Assembly (NCBI GenBank): GCA_028875135.1
Contig: JAPPFQ010000382.1
Span: forward strand, 1-6,177
Length of the DNA: 6,177 nt
Direction: 5' to 3'
Source of the DNA: Acidobacteriota bacterium
Lineage (GTDB): Bacteria; Acidobacteriota; Terriglobia; Versatilivoradales; Versatilivoraceae
Below the pieces are notes generated by a model, which was not told the origin of the DNA, did no database searches, and saw only the letters and a program-made list of their open reading frames with translations. The translations under genes were made by a program, and so were the position numbers. Shown in pieces: positions 5,227 to 6,177 of the stretch (position 1 is its first letter; each line of letters begins with the position of its first letter).

Positions 5227-5493
5227 ATGACTACTATCACGTTTGACACTCGCAAGGCCGTCCGAAACCTCCAGGCCGCTGGATTCCCGGAACCGCTGGC
5301 CGATGGCATAGTGGACACGGTGGCTGAGGCCTTCACCGATACGGTTGCCACGAAGACCGACATCGCAGGAGTCAAGATCGACATTGCGGACCTGAAGGCT
5401 GAACTCGCCGGCGTGAAAGCGGATCTCAAGATCATCAAGTACTTCTTCGGGCCGGCCATCATCCTCCTGCTGCTCAAGATCGCGTTCTTCTGA
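5227..5493 (+). CDS. DUF1640-like coiled-coil protein with C-terminal membrane anchor
   Basis: 88 residues. The N-terminal FDTRKAVRNLQAAGFPEPLA (6-25) followed by DGIVDTVAEAF (26-36) is the characteristic head of small bacterial DUF1640 (PF07798-type) proteins, the group related to mitochondrial CCDC90/MCUR1. Residues 43-70 are heptads (KTDIAGVKIDIADLKAEL, then AGVKADLK), and 71-88 (KYFFGPAIILLLLKIAFF) are a single C-terminal membrane helix. The protein is probably a tail-anchored oligomer; its bacterial function is not established. GAGAGAGGG is a good ribosome site just before ATG 5227. It is preceded by a TATAAT promoter and followed 40 bp later by the exported protein gene, likely co-transcribed. 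Confidence 0.85.
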   Translation: MTTITFDTRKAVRNLQAAGFPEPLADGIVDTVAEAFTDTVATKTDIAGVKIDIADLKAELAGVKADLKIIKYFFGPAIILLLLKIAFF

Positions 5494-5533
5494 TGACGCA
5501 CAACAACTTCAACTCACCGTATATGGAGATCCC

Positions 5534-6177
5534 ATGATAAAGCTGCTTGCTTGTTTCCTGGCCGTACTGATTCTGGCCGTCCCCGCCATTTCTGAATCTC
5601 CCCGCCTCGAGCGAGAAATACTAAACGTCTTCGGCGGACTGACGCGCTCACGGACAGCCGTCATTCCTGTGGCCGCGAACGCGGCGGGAAGGTTTGGCGC
5701 CCACTTCAAGACGCGAGTCGTGATCTTTAATCCGACTTCGCATGACTTTGACATCACAACTGTCCTGTTCAACCAAAACGGCAGAGTTGGCTCAGCCAAG
5801 AAATTTCCCATCAAGTCGGGTCAATATCGGACCTTCGACAACTTCTTGAAGCAGGTCTTCGACCACACGGGAAGCGGGGCAATTAATCTGATCAGCTCCG
5901 ACGAACGCGATAGTCCCTACGAGTTCGTCGTCTGGGCCGATGTCTACACCGACTCTCCTTCGGGCCGTTTTTCCACCACGGTCGTCAATGGAATTGGGCC
6001 TCTCACATCGGATGAGGAAGGGACCCATTTCAACCCGGGCATCTCGGTCAGCTCGTCGCGGAGAACCAACATCGGCGTCTTCAACATCAAGAACGAAAGA
6101 AGCGAGGTCGAGGCAGAGGTCTTCGATGCCCACGGAACCCGCCTGCAAACCATCACTTTTGACCTGAAGCCCCAATC
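5534..6177 (+). CDS. Exported beta-rich protein, paralogue of the 2957-3952 product, 3' end outside window
   Basis: 214 complete codons are open to the right edge, from ATG 5534 with GGAG 5 nt upstream. Residues 1-20 are a clean signal peptide (MIKLLACFLAVLILAVPAIS), with cleavage likely near 20. The mature protein repeats the motifs of the 2957-3952 product in the same order: VIPVAANAAGRFGAHFKTRV (43-62), FDNFLKQVFD (101-110), DVYTDSPSGRFSTTVVNG (136-153), and GISVSSSRRTNIGVFN (169-184). The order and spacing fit two beta-sandwich-like halves. It lacks the N-terminal extension of the other copy, which supports the view that the extension is an addition there. The function is unknown; a secreted or surface location is inferred. 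Confidence 0.85.
   Translation, partial: MIKLLACFLAVLILAVPAISESPRLEREILNVFGGLTRSRTAVIPVAANAAGRFGAHFKTRVVIFNPTSHDFDITTVLFNQNGRVGSAKKFPIKSGQYRTFDNFLKQVFDHTGSGAINLISSDERDSPYEFVVWADVYTDSPSGRFSTTVVNGIGPLTSDEEGTHFNPGISVSSSRRTNIGVFNIKNERSEVEAEVFDAHGTRLQTITFDLKPQ

Noticed and set aside
5792..6175. Minus-strand 127-residue open frame at the right edge
   Set aside because: Antisense of the paralogous exported protein, whose motifs match the 2957-3952 product residue by residue.

Overview
The window looks like an accessory stretch of a moderately GC-rich bacterial genome: small plus-strand genes in tight succession, one toxin-antitoxin pair, a truncated insertion sequence and a hairpin-rich non-coding zone. 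I cannot fix the organism. The two secreted proteins carry a repeated motif pattern (VIPxAANxxGRxGAxFKTRVV, then GRFSTTxVNG and NIGVFN) that I associate from memory with exported proteins of Acidobacteriota and similar environmental phyla. That is a tentative inference, not an identification.

Layout. Positions 1-368 (minus) hold the first part of a membrane-anchored coiled-coil protein whose tail is built of 21-bp tandem repeats running off the left edge. Positions 369-1134 show no convincing gene. From 1135 to 3952 six plus-strand genes are closely packed: a RelE/HigB-type toxin with a TTG start (1135-1524), its overlapping HTH antitoxin (1502-1819), a short coiled-coil protein (1886-2092), an unrecognised 166-residue protein (2122-2622), another small helical protein (2643-2936) and an exported protein with an unusual cytoplasmic-looking N-terminal extension (2957-3952). 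Positions 3953-4755 hold a 206-bp domain closed by a perfect 21-bp inverted repeat, a run of small hairpins, and a probable frameshifted minus-strand gene. An IS1380-family transposase follows, cut off after about 130 residues (4756-5205). Just past the break are a good sigma70-like promoter, a DUF1640-like coiled-coil/membrane protein (5227-5493) and a second exported protein, paralogous to the first and open at the right edge (5534-6177).

Connections. The toxin and antitoxin form a self-contained module. The two exported paralogues each follow a small coiled-coil gene, so the region may hold two copies of a 'coiled-coil protein plus exported beta-rich protein' unit separated by the structured zone and the IS relic. 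The most striking sequence-level features are: (i) near-identical 31-bp junctions on both sides of the 2643-2936 gene, which make it look like a 314-bp cassette; (ii) the fused N-terminus of the first exported protein; (iii) the 206-bp structured domain; and (iv) a 12-bp inverted repeat holding two mirror-image ATG starts in front of the transposase relic.
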